Of a stretch of 64,000 bases of DNA, positions 7,913 through 16,071 are shown one piece after another; position 1 is the stretch's first letter; each line of letters opens with the position of its first letter. The notes beneath the pieces are model-generated. The model ran no database searches. It saw only the letters and a list, made by a program, of their open reading frames with translations, and was not told where the DNA came from. Both the position numbers and the translations under genes were made by a program. This DNA is from Williamsia deligens. GTDB taxonomy: Bacteria > Actinomycetota > Actinomycetes > Mycobacteriales > Mycobacteriaceae. The DNA is taken from contig NZ_JAMTCI010000005.1 in the NCBI RefSeq assembly GCF_024171765.1, positions 62,001-126,000 on the forward strand, in the 5' to 3' direction.

Positions 7913-9666
7913 TGGGGTCCTTGTCCTGACGCGGTGATGGGAGCGGCCGTGCTGGTGGCCGGCGCGGAGGTGGTCGCTGCCGCCGCCGGGGTCGCGTCCG
8001 GCTGTGCGCCGGTGTCGCTGATGGATCCCGGGCCGGTGTAGGCGTCGGTGAGCACCAGGCGGAGGTGGTCGGTGGGGACCGACGGGTCGACGCGGACCGG
8101 CAGTCCGCCCATCTGCCGGGCGAGATCGGTGGCCGCGGCGCTGCGGTCGTGGGCGACGACTGCACTGTCGGTGACGGCGCCGGGGTCGTCGGTGCTGGTG
8201 GCGCCGCGGGCGTACCCCCGTGTCGTCGCGATGGTCGACACGTTGCTCGCGAGACCGTCGACCGATCCCGCGTTGACCACGTCGACGGTGTAGGCGGACC
8301 GGTCGAGCCCGCCCTTCGGCTTCTGCAGCAGGGCCTTGGTGAAGCGGTGCACGGCGGAGGGGTCGACCTGGACCACGGACTGCTGCCCGTCGTCGCTCCA
8401 CCCCTGTTCGTCGGTGACCGGGATGGTCGCGAAGCGGACCTTCCCGCCCGAGAGGTCCTTGAGCTGTTCGACGAACCTCACGATGTCCCAGTTGTCGTCG
8501 ATCACCACCGACCGACCCACGGCGTCCTGCAGCGACGACAGCCGCGACGGGTCCGTCAGCGTCCCCGCCGAGAGCACCTTCTGGGCCAGCGACGCCATGA
8601 ACACCTGCTGGCGGACGATCCGGTCGAGGTCGCCGCGGGGGAGATCGTGACGCTGCCGGACGAAGCTCAGCGCCTGCGCGCCGTCCAGCGTCTGACGACC
8701 GGCGCGGAACCGCGCGCCCGACAGCGGTTCGTCGACCGCGTTGCGCAGACAGACGTCGACGCCGTCGACGGCGTCGGTCAGCAACACGAAGCCGACGAGG
8801 CCCACCTCGGCGTAGTGGTCCACCTGGACGCCGGTGAGGTTCGCGACCGTGGTGATCAGGGCCTGGCGACCCGCCTCGGTCGCCTCCTTGTCGGCCTGGG
8901 CCGCGGGGGTGCCGGCCTCGACCAGCTGCTCGCGCCTGGCCTCACGGGTCGAGCCGTAGGCCGAGTTGATCTTGGCCTTGCCGATGCCGGGGATGTCGAC
9001 GTAGGAGTCGCGCGGGATGGAGATCGCCGTGGCCGACGACCCGTCGTTCGGGACGCGGATCAGCAGGATCGTGTCGGTGTTGGTCGCCACCTCGTCACCC
9101 GCATGGAGCTTGGCCTGCTCGGCGGCGGAGAGGGGATTGCCCTGCGCGTCGGTGCGGGAGTCGGTGCCCACCAACAGGATGTCGACGGCGCCGTCGTCCC
9201 CCGATCCCAGCGCGAGACCGCCGAGGCGTGTCACGTTCTGCTCCAGCGACGTGAGGCTGTTCCAGGCGTAACCCGTCACCAGCAGGACCGCGACGGAGGC
9301 GAGGGCGACCAGGATGCGCCCGGTGTACGGGCGTCGACGGGTGGTCGGTGGCGGGGTCGTCGTCGGGGGCGTGGTGTCGCGGCCACCGGTGCGCGGCGGC
9401 TGCGGCGCGGCGGACCGTGGCGTCGACGACCTGGTCGCCGCCGCCTGCTGCGGTCTCCCGGACCGCGGGGCGCGGGGCGGCGTGGTGCGAGGTGGTGTCG
9501 TGCGAGGTGGTGTGGTGCGGCCGCGACCGGGCGCGGGCGGGGTGGCGTCCGAGGCGGTCCGCCGGACAGGCGTGGACCGGCGGGCACCGTCGTCTCGAGG
9601 TCGTCCCGGGGTGCGGTCGCCCGCCTGTGCGCGGCGTCCACCGCGCTCGCCGGGGTGATCGAGCAC
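7900..9666 (-). CDS. LytR-CpsA-Psr (LCP) family cell-wall ligase
   Basis: 588-residue LCP protein; such enzymes attach arabinogalactan or other glycopolymers to peptidoglycan using polyprenyl-pyrophosphate donors. Order: cytoplasmic Pro/Thr/Arg-rich tail (1-112) with three TTPPR repeats (51-65), one transmembrane helix (about 117-134), LCP catalytic domain (about 160-340) with VDILLVGTDSRTD, ISIPRDSYVDIPG, KINSAYG and a late RQRHDLPRGDLDRIVRQQ, then a LytR_C domain (about 390-490) and a Thr/Ala-rich end. GTG 9666 was chosen because GAGGAGA precedes it at good spacing; the frame is open further upstream but has no such signal. It is divergent from rmlD, as is the Rv3267 homologue in mycobacteria. 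Confidence 0.93.
   Translation of the reverse strand: MLDHPGERGGRRAQAGDRTPGRPRDDGARRSTPVRRTASDATPPAPGRGRTTPPRTTPPRTTPPRAPRSGRPQQAAATRSSTPRSAAPQPPRTGGRDTTPPTTTPPPTTRRRPYTGRILVALASVAVLLVTGYAWNSLTSLEQNVTRLGGLALGSGDDGAVDILLVGTDSRTDAQGNPLSAAEQAKLHAGDEVATNTDTILLIRVPNDGSSATAISIPRDSYVDIPGIGKAKINSAYGSTREARREQLVEAGTPAAQADKEATEAGRQALITTVANLTGVQVDHYAEVGLVGFVLLTDAVDGVDVCLRNAVDEPLSGARFRAGRQTLDGAQALSFVRQRHDLPRGDLDRIVRQQVFMASLAQKVLSAGTLTDPSRLSSLQDAVGRSVVIDDNWDIVRFVEQLKDLSGGKVRFATIPVTDEQGWSDDGQQSVVQVDPSAVHRFTKALLQKPKGGLDRSAYTVDVVNAGSVDGLASNVSTIATTRGYARGATSTDDPGAVTDSAVVAHDRSAAATDLARQMGGLPVRVDPSVPTDHLRLVLTDAYTGPGSISDTGAQPDATPAAAATTSAPATSTAAPITASGQGPQCVN
9472..9516 (-). repeat. Three 15-bp coding repeats (TTPPR) in the LCP gene
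   Basis: Two near-identical 15-base units (9487-9501, 9502-9516) and a diverged third (9472-9486) encode TTPPR-TTPPR-TTPPR in the cytoplasmic tail of the LCP protein. Unit number may vary between strains. Confidence 0.75.
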
Positions 9667-9855
9667 CTGCCGTTCTCCTCGTCTGTGTGCGGTCGCGGTC
9701 GTGGCGAGCCGGGGCGTACCGGTGCGGGTTCGCGGCGTGCGGGGCCCACCGCCGTCTGACAGGCTACGGGGGGCGACGGTCCAGGTCGGGGACGCGCGCG
9801 GCGCGCGTCGGGGTGTCATCGGGGGCCGCGCGACGGACTCGAGGGAAGGGGCGCG

Positions 9856-10770
9856 GTGAACCGGAACGAGGGGCCGAACCTGGTCATCGTGGGTGCCCGG
9901 GGTCAGGTGGGGCGGCTGATCGCCGCCGAGAACCCGCAGGCGCAGACCCTGGACCGTGACGAGATCGACATCACCGACGCGGGGTCGGTGGCGCGGGCAC
10001 TGGCCGGGCTCACTGCGGACGACGTCGTCGTCAACTGTGCGGCGCACACCGCCGTCGACGCCGCCGAGACCGATGTCGAGGCCGCCGAGGCGATCAACGT
10101 CACCGGGCCGGCGAACCTCGCCCGCGTGACCGCGGACAGCGGAGCGCGCCTGGTGCACGTCTCCACCGACTACGTCTTCGACGATCCGCGTGAGCCCGCG
10201 GCCGGGACCCGTCGACCGTGGGAACCCGGCGACCTGGCACCGGACGCACGGCCCGCGTCGGTGTACGGCCGGACCAAGCTCGAGGGGGAGCGTGCGGCGC
10301 AGGCCGCCGACCCACGCACGACCATCGTGCGCACCGCCTGGGTCTACACCGGCGCCGCCGGCGGCAGCGACTTCGTCGCCACGATGCGGCGACTCGAGGC
10401 GAGTCGTCCCACGGTGTCGGTGGTGGACGACCAGATCGGGTCACCCACCTACGCCGTCGATCTCGCCCGCGCACTGAGCGCCCTGGCGCGGACGCCGTCC
10501 GTGGTCGGGACCGTCCTGCACGCGACGAACAGCGGTGCGTGCAGCTGGTTCGACCTCGCCCGCGCGGTGTTCACCGACATCGGGGCCGACCCCGAACGCG
10601 TCCAGCCCACTACCACCGCCGGGTTCCCGCGCCCCGCGCCGCGCCCGGCGTGGTCGGTGCTGTCGACGCGATCCTGGGCCGAAGCGGGACTGCCCCCGCT
10701 GCGTGACTGGCGATCGGCGGTGACCGCCGCCCTCGTCGCCGACGGCGTCGAGGTGGCCGCGGCCGGGTGA
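9856..10770 (+). CDS. rmlD: dTDP-4-dehydrorhamnose reductase RmlD
   Basis: Last step of dTDP-L-rhamnose synthesis, NAD(P)H-dependent, cytosolic; the product feeds WbbL encoded next. 304 residues. N-terminal Rossmann motif VGARGQVGRLI, then VNCAAHTAVDAAE, HVSTDYVFDD, and the short-chain dehydrogenase Tyr-Lys pair in SVYGRTKLEGE. GTG start at 9856 after GGAAGGGG. It heads a same-direction set rmlD-wbbL-guanylyltransferase that builds sugar donors and the arabinogalactan linker. Confidence 0.95.
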   Translation: MNRNEGPNLVIVGARGQVGRLIAAENPQAQTLDRDEIDITDAGSVARALAGLTADDVVVNCAAHTAVDAAETDVEAAEAINVTGPANLARVTADSGARLVHVSTDYVFDDPREPAAGTRRPWEPGDLAPDARPASVYGRTKLEGERAAQAADPRTTIVRTAWVYTGAAGGSDFVATMRRLEASRPTVSVVDDQIGSPTYAVDLARALSALARTPSVVGTVLHATNSGACSWFDLARAVFTDIGADPERVQPTTTAGFPRPAPRPAWSVLSTRSWAEAGLPPLRDWRSAVTAALVADGVEVAAAG

Positions 10771-10807
10771 CCGCGACGGGGTCGGCGTCGCTGCCGCCCC
10801 GCTTGGT

Positions 10808-10813
10808 TACCCT
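10808..10813 (+). promoter_or_regulatory. -10-like TACCCT, leaderless wbbL
   Basis: TACCCT, 6-base spacer, then GTG 10820. No purine-rich ribosome-binding site is present between them. Confidence 0.5.
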
Positions 10814-10819
10814 CTCCTC

Positions 10820-11794
10820 GTGATCGATCAGGACCCCACCGGCGCCGCGCCGACGCCCGCCGACGCCACCGTCGGCATCGTGACGGTCACTTATTCCTCC
10901 GGCGAGCACCTCCGGGCCTTCCTCGCCAGCCTCGGTGAGGCCACCGTGCGCCCGGTGCAGGTCGTCCTCGCCGACAACGGGTCCACCGACGACTCCCTCG
11001 AGGTCGCCCGGCGCGACCACCCCGACGTGACGATCCTGCACACCGGCGCGAACATCGGCTACGGCGCCGCGGCCAATCGCGGTGTGGCGGAGATCGATCC
11101 GTCGATGGAGTTCGTCGTCGTCGCGAATCCCGACGTGGAGTGGAAACCGGGGAGCATCGACGAACTGATCGCCGTCGCGCGCCGGCACCCGCGTGCGGGT
11201 TCGGTGGGGCCGCTCATCCGGGAACCGGACGGCTCGGTCTACCCCTCCGCGCGGAGCGTGCCGGACCTGGTCTCCGGCACCGGTCACGCGCTCGCGGGCA
11301 AGGTGTGGAAGAACAACCCGTGGACGGCGCGCTACCGCCACCTCGACGCCGACATCGCCGAACGCGCCGTCGGCTGGCTGTCGGGGTCGTGTCTGCTGCT
11401 GCGGCGCACCGCCTTCGACTCGGTGAACGGGTTCGACTCGCGCTACTTCATGTACATGGAGGACGTCGACCTCGGGGACCGGCTCGGCCGTGCCGGGTGG
11501 CTGAACGTCTACGCGCCCTCGGCCGAGATCATCCACCGCAAGGGGCATGTCGCCGGTGCCGATCCCGAGGCGATGCTGCCGGCGCACCACCGCAGCGCGT
11601 ACCGGTTCCAGGCCGACCGGCACCCGGGACCGGCGTGGGCGCCGCTGCGAGGCGCGCTCGCCGCCGGACTGTTCCTGCGCTCGAAGGTGACCGTGTCGGC
11701 AGCGAGACGCGGCGCCGCCGGCGGGGCGAGGCGCGGCTCCGCCGCGGGCGGCCGTCACGGCGTTGCCGCCTCCGACGAGCGTCCTCTCGCCTAG
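10820..11794 (+). CDS. wbbL: Rhamnosyltransferase WbbL, arabinogalactan linker
   Basis: GT2-family enzyme that adds L-rhamnose from dTDP-Rha to GlcNAc-PP-decaprenol, making the linkage unit between peptidoglycan and arabinogalactan; acts at the inner face of the membrane. 324 residues. Visible motifs: VTYSSGEHLRAFLASL, LADNGSTDDS, GANIGYGAAANRG, VVANPDVEW, VGWLSGSCLLLRR and YFMYMEDVDLGDRLGRAGW, all closely matching my recollection of M. tuberculosis WbbL. The C-terminus is Arg/Ala/Gly-rich and not conserved. GTG start with a leaderless-type -10 box. Confidence 0.95.
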   Translation: MIDQDPTGAAPTPADATVGIVTVTYSSGEHLRAFLASLGEATVRPVQVVLADNGSTDDSLEVARRDHPDVTILHTGANIGYGAAANRGVAEIDPSMEFVVVANPDVEWKPGSIDELIAVARRHPRAGSVGPLIREPDGSVYPSARSVPDLVSGTGHALAGKVWKNNPWTARYRHLDADIAERAVGWLSGSCLLLRRTAFDSVNGFDSRYFMYMEDVDLGDRLGRAGWLNVYAPSAEIIHRKGHVAGADPEAMLPAHHRSAYRFQADRHPGPAWAPLRGALAAGLFLRSKVTVSAARRGAAGGARRGSAAGGRHGVAASDERPLA

Positions 11795-11844
11795 GGTTTG
11801 TCCCGAGCACACCGATCACCGACACGCCAGCGCAGGGAGACCTA

Positions 11845-12942
11845 GTGACCGAGACCGACGGGGCCCGGCCGGACAAGCCCGTACAGGCGGTGATCCTGGT
11901 GGGCGGCAAGGGAACACGGCTGCGGCCACTCACCCTGTCCGCGCCCAAGCCGATGCTGCCGACGGCAGGGGTGCCGTTCCTCACCCACATGCTGTCGCGG
12001 ATCGCGGCCGCCGGGATCACCGACGTGGTCCTCGGCACGTCGTTCAAGGCCGAGGTGTTCGAGCAGCAGTTCGGCGACGGGTCCTCCCTCGGGTTGTCGA
12101 TCAGCTACGTCACGGAGACCGAGCCGCTCGGGACGGGTGGCGCGATCCGCAACGTCCTGCCGGCCCTGACCGCGGACACGGTCCTCGTGTTCAACGGGGA
12201 TGTGTTGAGCGGCACCGACGTCCGTGCCGTCCTCGACACCCACCACTCGTCCGGTGCGGATGTGACGCTGCACCTGGTCCGCGTCGGCGACCCCCGCGCC
12301 TTCGGATGTGTGCCGACCGACGAGACCGGCCGTGTCACCGCGTTCCTGGAGAAGACCCAGGATCCGCCGACCGATCAGATCAACGCCGGCTGCTACGTCT
12401 TCCGTCGTTCGGTGATCGAGGAGATCGACGCCGACCGACCGGTGTCGGTCGAGCGGGAGGTGTTCCCGGCGCTGCTCACCCAGGGGCGACACGTGCAGGG
12501 TCACGTGGACTCGGGGTACTGGCGCGACATGGGGACACCGGAGGACTTCGTCCGCGGATCCGCGGACCTGGTGCGGGGCATCGCCCCGTCGCCGGCGTTG
12601 GCCGGTCATCGCGGTGAGTCGCTCGTCCACGAGGGTGCCGGTATCGCGCCGGGTGCCGTGCTCGTCGGCGGGACGGTCGTCGGCCGCGGTGCCGAGGTCG
12701 GCGCGCGGGCCCGTCTCGACGGGGCGGTCGTGTTCGACGGCGCGGTGATCGAGGCCGGTGCGGTCGTCGAACGCAGCATCATCGGGGCGGGTGCGCGCAT
12801 CGGCCCCCGCGCCCTCATCCGCGACGGCGTGATCGGCGACGGCGCGGACATCGGCGCGCGGTGCGAACTGCTGCGCGGAGCGCGCGTCTGGCCGGGGGTG
12901 ACGCTGCCCGACGGCGGCGTCCGGTTCTCGACCGACGTGTGA
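11845..12942 (+). CDS. manB: Mannose-1-phosphate guanylyltransferase (ManB, Rv3264c-like)
   Basis: Nucleotidyltransferase making GDP-mannose (or a related NDP-sugar) for mannolipids and glycans. 365 residues. N-terminal catalytic domain with LVGGKGTRLRPLT and the KPMLP continuation, VFNGDVLSG, and GYWRDMGTPEDF near 220. The C-terminal third is a left-handed beta-helix hexapeptide-repeat domain (IAPGAVLVGGTVVGRGAEVG and similar). GTG 11845 with AGGGAGA at 11833-11839. Nucleotide specificity is assigned by synteny; sequence alone would also allow another sugar-1-P nucleotidyltransferase. Confidence 0.88.
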   Translation: MTETDGARPDKPVQAVILVGGKGTRLRPLTLSAPKPMLPTAGVPFLTHMLSRIAAAGITDVVLGTSFKAEVFEQQFGDGSSLGLSISYVTETEPLGTGGAIRNVLPALTADTVLVFNGDVLSGTDVRAVLDTHHSSGADVTLHLVRVGDPRAFGCVPTDETGRVTAFLEKTQDPPTDQINAGCYVFRRSVIEEIDADRPVSVEREVFPALLTQGRHVQGHVDSGYWRDMGTPEDFVRGSADLVRGIAPSPALAGHRGESLVHEGAGIAPGAVLVGGTVVGRGAEVGARARLDGAVVFDGAVIEAGAVVERSIIGAGARIGPRALIRDGVIGDGADIGARCELLRGARVWPGVTLPDGGVRFSTDV

Positions 12943-13775
12943 TGCCGGGCCGCGTCGACACGTCCGCGCCCCGCGTCGGCACGTGGTCGCGGTTCGTCGC
13001 CGTCGGCGACTCGTTCCCCGAGGGGGTCGGTGACACCGCGCCCGACCTGCCCAACGGAGTCCGCGGGTGGGCCGATCGGCTCGCCCGGATCCTCGCCGGG
13101 GATCCCTCACGCACCGACGGGGACGTGTTCCGCTACGCGAATCTCGCGCTCCGGGGCAAGGTCCTCGACGAGGTCGTCGCCGAGCAGCTGCCGACGGTCG
13201 CGGCGCTGCGCCCCGACCTGATCGCGGTCTGCGCCGGCGCCAACGACCTGCTCCGTCCGTCGGTGGACATCGACGACCTGATGGACCGCTACGACGGCCT
13301 GCTGGGCGACCTGGCCTCCACCGGGGCGACCGTCGTCACGTTCACGGCCTTCGACACCGCCCGCCGGCCGTTGTTCGCCGCCCTGCGGGGGCGTTTCGCC
13401 ATCTACAACGAACTGCTCCGCGAGATCGTCGAGAGGCGGGACCTCGTGCTCGTCGACTTCTGGCGACTGCGCGAGTTCTCCGACCGGCGCATGTGGGAGT
13501 TCGACCGGATGCACCTCTCGCCGGACGGTCACCATCAGATGGCGCTGCGGGTCGCCGAGGCGCTCGGCGTGGAGCACGGGCTGGCGCACACCACCCTGGG
13601 TGCGGTGCCGACGATCTCGGCCGGGGCCCGCCGCAAGGACGACCGTCGCTGGGTCACGCGGGAGGCCGCGCCGTGGGTGGGCCGCCGCCTCCGCGGGGTG
13701 TCCCGCGGCGACGACATGGTCCCGCGCCACCCCGAGTGGGTCGAGGTGACCGCGCGGTCGCACGACGAGGACTAG
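12942..13775 (+). CDS. SGNH/GDSL-family hydrolase
   Basis: 277-residue SGNH-type esterase or lipase. Block I is VAVGDSFPEGVGD (nucleophile Ser), then NLALRGKVLDEVV (Gly/Asn region), AVCAGANDLL (Asn) and the C-terminal DRMHLSPDGHHQMA with the Asp-x-x-His pair. No signal peptide is visible, so it is probably cytosolic. Its ATG overlaps the guanylyltransferase stop (TGATG), indicating coupling. The substrate is unknown; deacylation of an envelope glycoconjugate is a guess from context. Confidence 0.88.
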   Translation: MPGRVDTSAPRVGTWSRFVAVGDSFPEGVGDTAPDLPNGVRGWADRLARILAGDPSRTDGDVFRYANLALRGKVLDEVVAEQLPTVAALRPDLIAVCAGANDLLRPSVDIDDLMDRYDGLLGDLASTGATVVTFTAFDTARRPLFAALRGRFAIYNELLREIVERRDLVLVDFWRLREFSDRRMWEFDRMHLSPDGHHQMALRVAEALGVEHGLAHTTLGAVPTISAGARRKDDRRWVTREAAPWVGRRLRGVSRGDDMVPRHPEWVEVTARSHDED

Positions 13776-13805
13776 ACCCTCGCGGCGGTGGGGTCAGCTC
13801 TCGTC
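13764..13805. terminator. Hairpin between convergent SGNH and methyltransferase genes
   Basis: Two nested pairings, GACGAG/CTCGTC (13764-13769 with 13800-13805) and GACCC/GGGTC (13775-13779 with 13791-13795), bracket both stop codons. The inner loop is long, so confidence is moderate. Confidence 0.4.
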
Positions 13806-14492
13806 GACGGGCGGTGTGGCAGCGCGCGCCGCGGCGAGCAGGCCCCGCCCGAGCGGGATGACGACGGGGAGCAACCCGTCGTTCTCGGAGATGAGAAGGG
13901 CGGCCTCCCGCGCCGCCGCGGTCTCGGGGTCGGTGCGCGACGGATCGGCGATACGACCGTCGGCGGTCGCGTTGTGCACCAGCAGCAGCCCGCCGGACCG
14001 CAGCAGGCGCAGCCCCTCCGTGACGTAGAGCGGCTGGTCGATCACCGGTCCGTCGACGAACACCACGTCGTAGGAGTCGTCGGCGAGCTTGGTGAGCACG
14101 TCGGCCGCACGACCGTTGATCAGTCGGGTCCGTGATCCGGTGGCGCCGGCCGCCGCGAAGGCCGCGCGGGCGGCACGTTGGTGTTCGGAGTCGGGATCGA
14201 TCGTCGTCAGCACACCGTCGGTCCGCATACCGCCGAGCAGCCAGAGGCCGCTGACGCCCGCGCCGGTCCCGATCTCCACGACGGCCCGGGCGTCGACGAG
14301 CCGGGTCAGGAGGCAGAGCATCGCGCCGACCGCGGGGGACACCGCCTGCGCCCCGAGCTCGAGCGCGCGTTCCCGGGCGGCGAGCAGGGTGGCGTCCTCG
14401 GCGATGGCCGACTCCGCGTAGGCGCCGAGGGATCCGGGATCGGGGGTCGTCCCGTGTCCGGGGGTGGACGGAGCGTCGGGGGTCGTCGGCAC
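13794..14492 (-). CDS. SAM-dependent O-methyltransferase (Rv1220c-like)
   Basis: 232-residue class I methyltransferase related to catechol/caffeoyl-CoA O-methyltransferases. SAM motif [18 protein letters not shown] (about 70-87), acidic ribose contact [12 protein letters not shown], and [16 protein letters not shown]. It aligns from memory with Rv1220c, which also sits divergent from sigE. In Rv1220c-type enzymes the segment after FVDG reads ADPIDQPDY; here it is PVIDQPLY, so a conserved metal-site Asp may be missing. The methyl acceptor is unknown. GTG start with a TAGTGT box 6 bases upstream. Confidence 0.88.
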   Translation of the reverse strand: MPTTPDAPSTPGHGTTPDPGSLGAYAESAIAEDATLLAARERALELGAQAVSPAVGAMLCLLTRLVDARAVVEIGTGAGVSGLWLLGGMRTDGVLTTIDPDSEHQRAARAAFAAAGATGSRTRLINGRAADVLTKLADDSYDVVFVDGPVIDQPLYVTEGLRLLRSGGLLLVHNATADGRIADPSRTDPETAAAREAALLISENDGLLPVVIPLGRGLLAAARAATPPVDES

Positions 14493-14498
14493 GTGTCG

Positions 14499-14504
14499 AC
14501 ACTA
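14499..14504 (-). promoter_or_regulatory. -10-like TAGTGT, leaderless O-methyltransferase
   Basis: On the minus strand TAGTGT is followed by CGACAC and then GTG 14492. Confidence 0.45.
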
Positions 14505-14720
14505 ACCGGACAGCGGACGGTGACACGCCCTGCCACACCGGTCGTGTGGGCGTGGCCCGGGTGGGTACACGACCGGTCGCGAGGGTGCGAACACCCCGGA
14601 TCCGGGTTCTCAGGCAACGCTCAGCCCTCTCATACAGCTGCCACACCCCGATCGGCGAGAGTTCTCCCATACGGAGCGGGTGCCCACACGACCCGGGACG
14701 CATCGGTCCACCCGACATCG

Positions 14721-14746
14721 GGAACATCCCCGACGGCGACCCGGTT
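14721..14746 (+). promoter_or_regulatory. SigE/SigH-type promoter before sigE
   Basis: GGAAC (14721-14725), 18 bases, GTT (14744-14746; GGTT). This is the spacing of mycobacterial SigE/SigH extracytoplasmic-function promoters (GGAAC-N18-GTT as I recall it). The start of transcription would fall near 14753, about 40 bases before the sigE ATG, implying positive autoregulation. Confidence 0.6.
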
Positions 14747-14791
14747 CGACCGGACACACGCTCCGACACGAGAGGAAGTGGAGCAGCGACG

Positions 14792-15472
14792 ATGACGTAC
14801 TCGCCCAGCCCGACCGACGCGCGGGACGACGCGGTGGTGGGCGATCCCGTGGCGGACGCCGTCGTCACCGACTCCACCGACTCCACCGACGCCTCGCCGG
14901 CCGTCGGGACGGCCCGTTTCGACGAGACCGGCGACGCCGGCCTGATGCCGTCGTGGGACGAGCTGGTGCGGGAGCACGCCGACCGCGTCTACCGGCTCGC
15001 GTACCGCCTCTCGGGCAACCAGCACGACGCCGAGGACCTCACGCAGGAGACCTTCATCCGGGTCTTCCGGTCGTTGTCGAACTACCGGCCCGGCACCTTC
15101 GAGGGCTGGCTGCACCGCATCACGACGAACCTCTTCCTCGACATGGTCCGGCGACGCGCCAAGATCCGTATGGAGGCCCTTCCCGAGGACCACGAGCGTG
15201 TCCCCGGCAGCACACCCGATCCCGGCCGTGTGTACGACGAGGCCCACCTCGACCCGGACCTGCAGGCCGCGCTCGACTCGCTGGCGCCGGAGTTCCGTGC
15301 AGCCGTCGTGCTGTGTGACATCGAGGGACTGTCCTACGAGGAGATCGCGACCACGATGGGCGTGAAGCTCGGGACCGTGCGCAGCCGCATCCACCGCGGC
15401 CGCCAGGCGATCCGTGAGCACCTCGCGCAGTCCGGGCACGTCAGCGGACGGTCGGTCGTCTCCGCCGGGTGA
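14792..15472 (+). CDS. sigE: ECF RNA polymerase sigma factor SigE
   Basis: Extracytoplasmic-function sigma factor for envelope, heat and oxidative stress. 226 residues with a variable 50-residue head, then sigma region 2 ([20 protein letters not shown], with [12 protein letters not shown]) and region 4 ([20 protein letters not shown], then [16 protein letters not shown]). The core closely matches my recollection of M. tuberculosis SigE. ATG 14792 was chosen with GGAG at 14780-14783; the frame is open upstream, and M. tuberculosis SigE also has alternative starts. It is followed by its anti-sigma gene and htrA, as in mycobacteria. Confidence 0.96.
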   Translation: MTYSPSPTDARDDAVVGDPVADAVVTDSTDSTDASPAVGTARFDETGDAGLMPSWDELVREHADRVYRLAYRLSGNQHDAEDLTQETFIRVFRSLSNYRPGTFEGWLHRITTNLFLDMVRRRAKIRMEALPEDHERVPGSTPDPGRVYDEAHLDPDLQAALDSLAPEFRAAVVLCDIEGLSYEEIATTMGVKLGTVRSRIHRGRQAIREHLAQSGHVSGRSVVSAG

Positions 15473-15494
15473 GCGACGCCGTCGTCGGGTCCCG

Positions 15495-15520
15495 GGAACC
15501 TCGGGCGTCGGCCGGTCGTT
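15495..15520 (+). promoter_or_regulatory. SigE/SigH-type promoter between sigE and rseA
   Basis: GGAAC (15495-15499), 18 bases, GTT (15518-15520; CGTT), the same arrangement as the site before sigE. It would drive rseA-htrA-tatB from SigE, a negative-feedback and effector arm. The region 15544-15569 partly repeats the spacer sequence but lacks the -10 element. Confidence 0.55.
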
Positions 15521-15660
15521 GACCCCACGGCCGACGCAGGACCGGAGCACTTCGGGCGTCGGCGCGGTCCACCCCCGTTCGCTAGGGTGGCCGGAGCAGA
15601 CCGTCGTGGGCCGCAGGCACCGACGACGGCCCGACGACGCCGGAAGGAGCGGGACCGCCG

Positions 15661-16071
15661 ATGTTCGACCCCCAGTCGCGCCGCCCAGATCGTCCGGTTC
15701 GTTCGGGCGGACTCGCCCCACACGGACCGCAGCGACCGCCCCAGTTCGCACCGACGGATCACCTCGCCGCCGAGGCCGTCGCCGCCTACGTCGACGGTGA
15801 ACTCCGCTTCGCCGCCCACATGCGCGCAGCCCGGCACATCGCGCTCTGTCCCGACTGCTCCGCCGAGGTCGACGCACAGGCCGCCGCCCGGGCCGCGCTG
15901 CGCACCTCCGGGGCGATCGCCACCCCCTCGGGTCTCCTCGGTCAGCTCTCGCAGATCCCGACGCGGGAGATCGACATGCGTGATGCCGCAGGCCCGCGAC
16001 CGTCGCGTCGCGGCCCGCTGTCGGCGCCCGGTTTCCCCGTCCACCGACCCGCCCGGTGGCGTGATCGGTGA
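15661..16071 (+). CDS. rseA: Anti-sigma-E factor RseA
   Basis: 136-residue cytosolic zinc-associated anti-sigma factor that binds SigE. The ZAS motif is H-x3-C-x2-C in ARHIALCPDC. It is preceded by TDHLAAEAVAAYVDGELRF and followed by LLGQLSQIPTRE, all as in mycobacterial RseA. The tail is basic and disordered. There is no transmembrane helix, as in mycobacteria and unlike E. coli RseA. ATG 15661 has AAGGAG at 15644-15649. It overlaps htrA by 4 bases (GTGA at 16068-16071). Confidence 0.93.
   Translation: MFDPQSRRPDRPVRSGGLAPHGPQRPPQFAPTDHLAAEAVAAYVDGELRFAAHMRAARHIALCPDCSAEVDAQAAARAALRTSGAIATPSGLLGQLSQIPTREIDMRDAAGPRPSRRGPLSAPGFPVHRPARWRDR

Noticed and set aside
14608-14624. Direct CTCAG repeats 11 bases apart upstream of sigE, reminiscent of an MprA box
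   Set aside because: I do not remember the MprA consensus reliably enough, and no mprAB genes are in the window; left as a note only.
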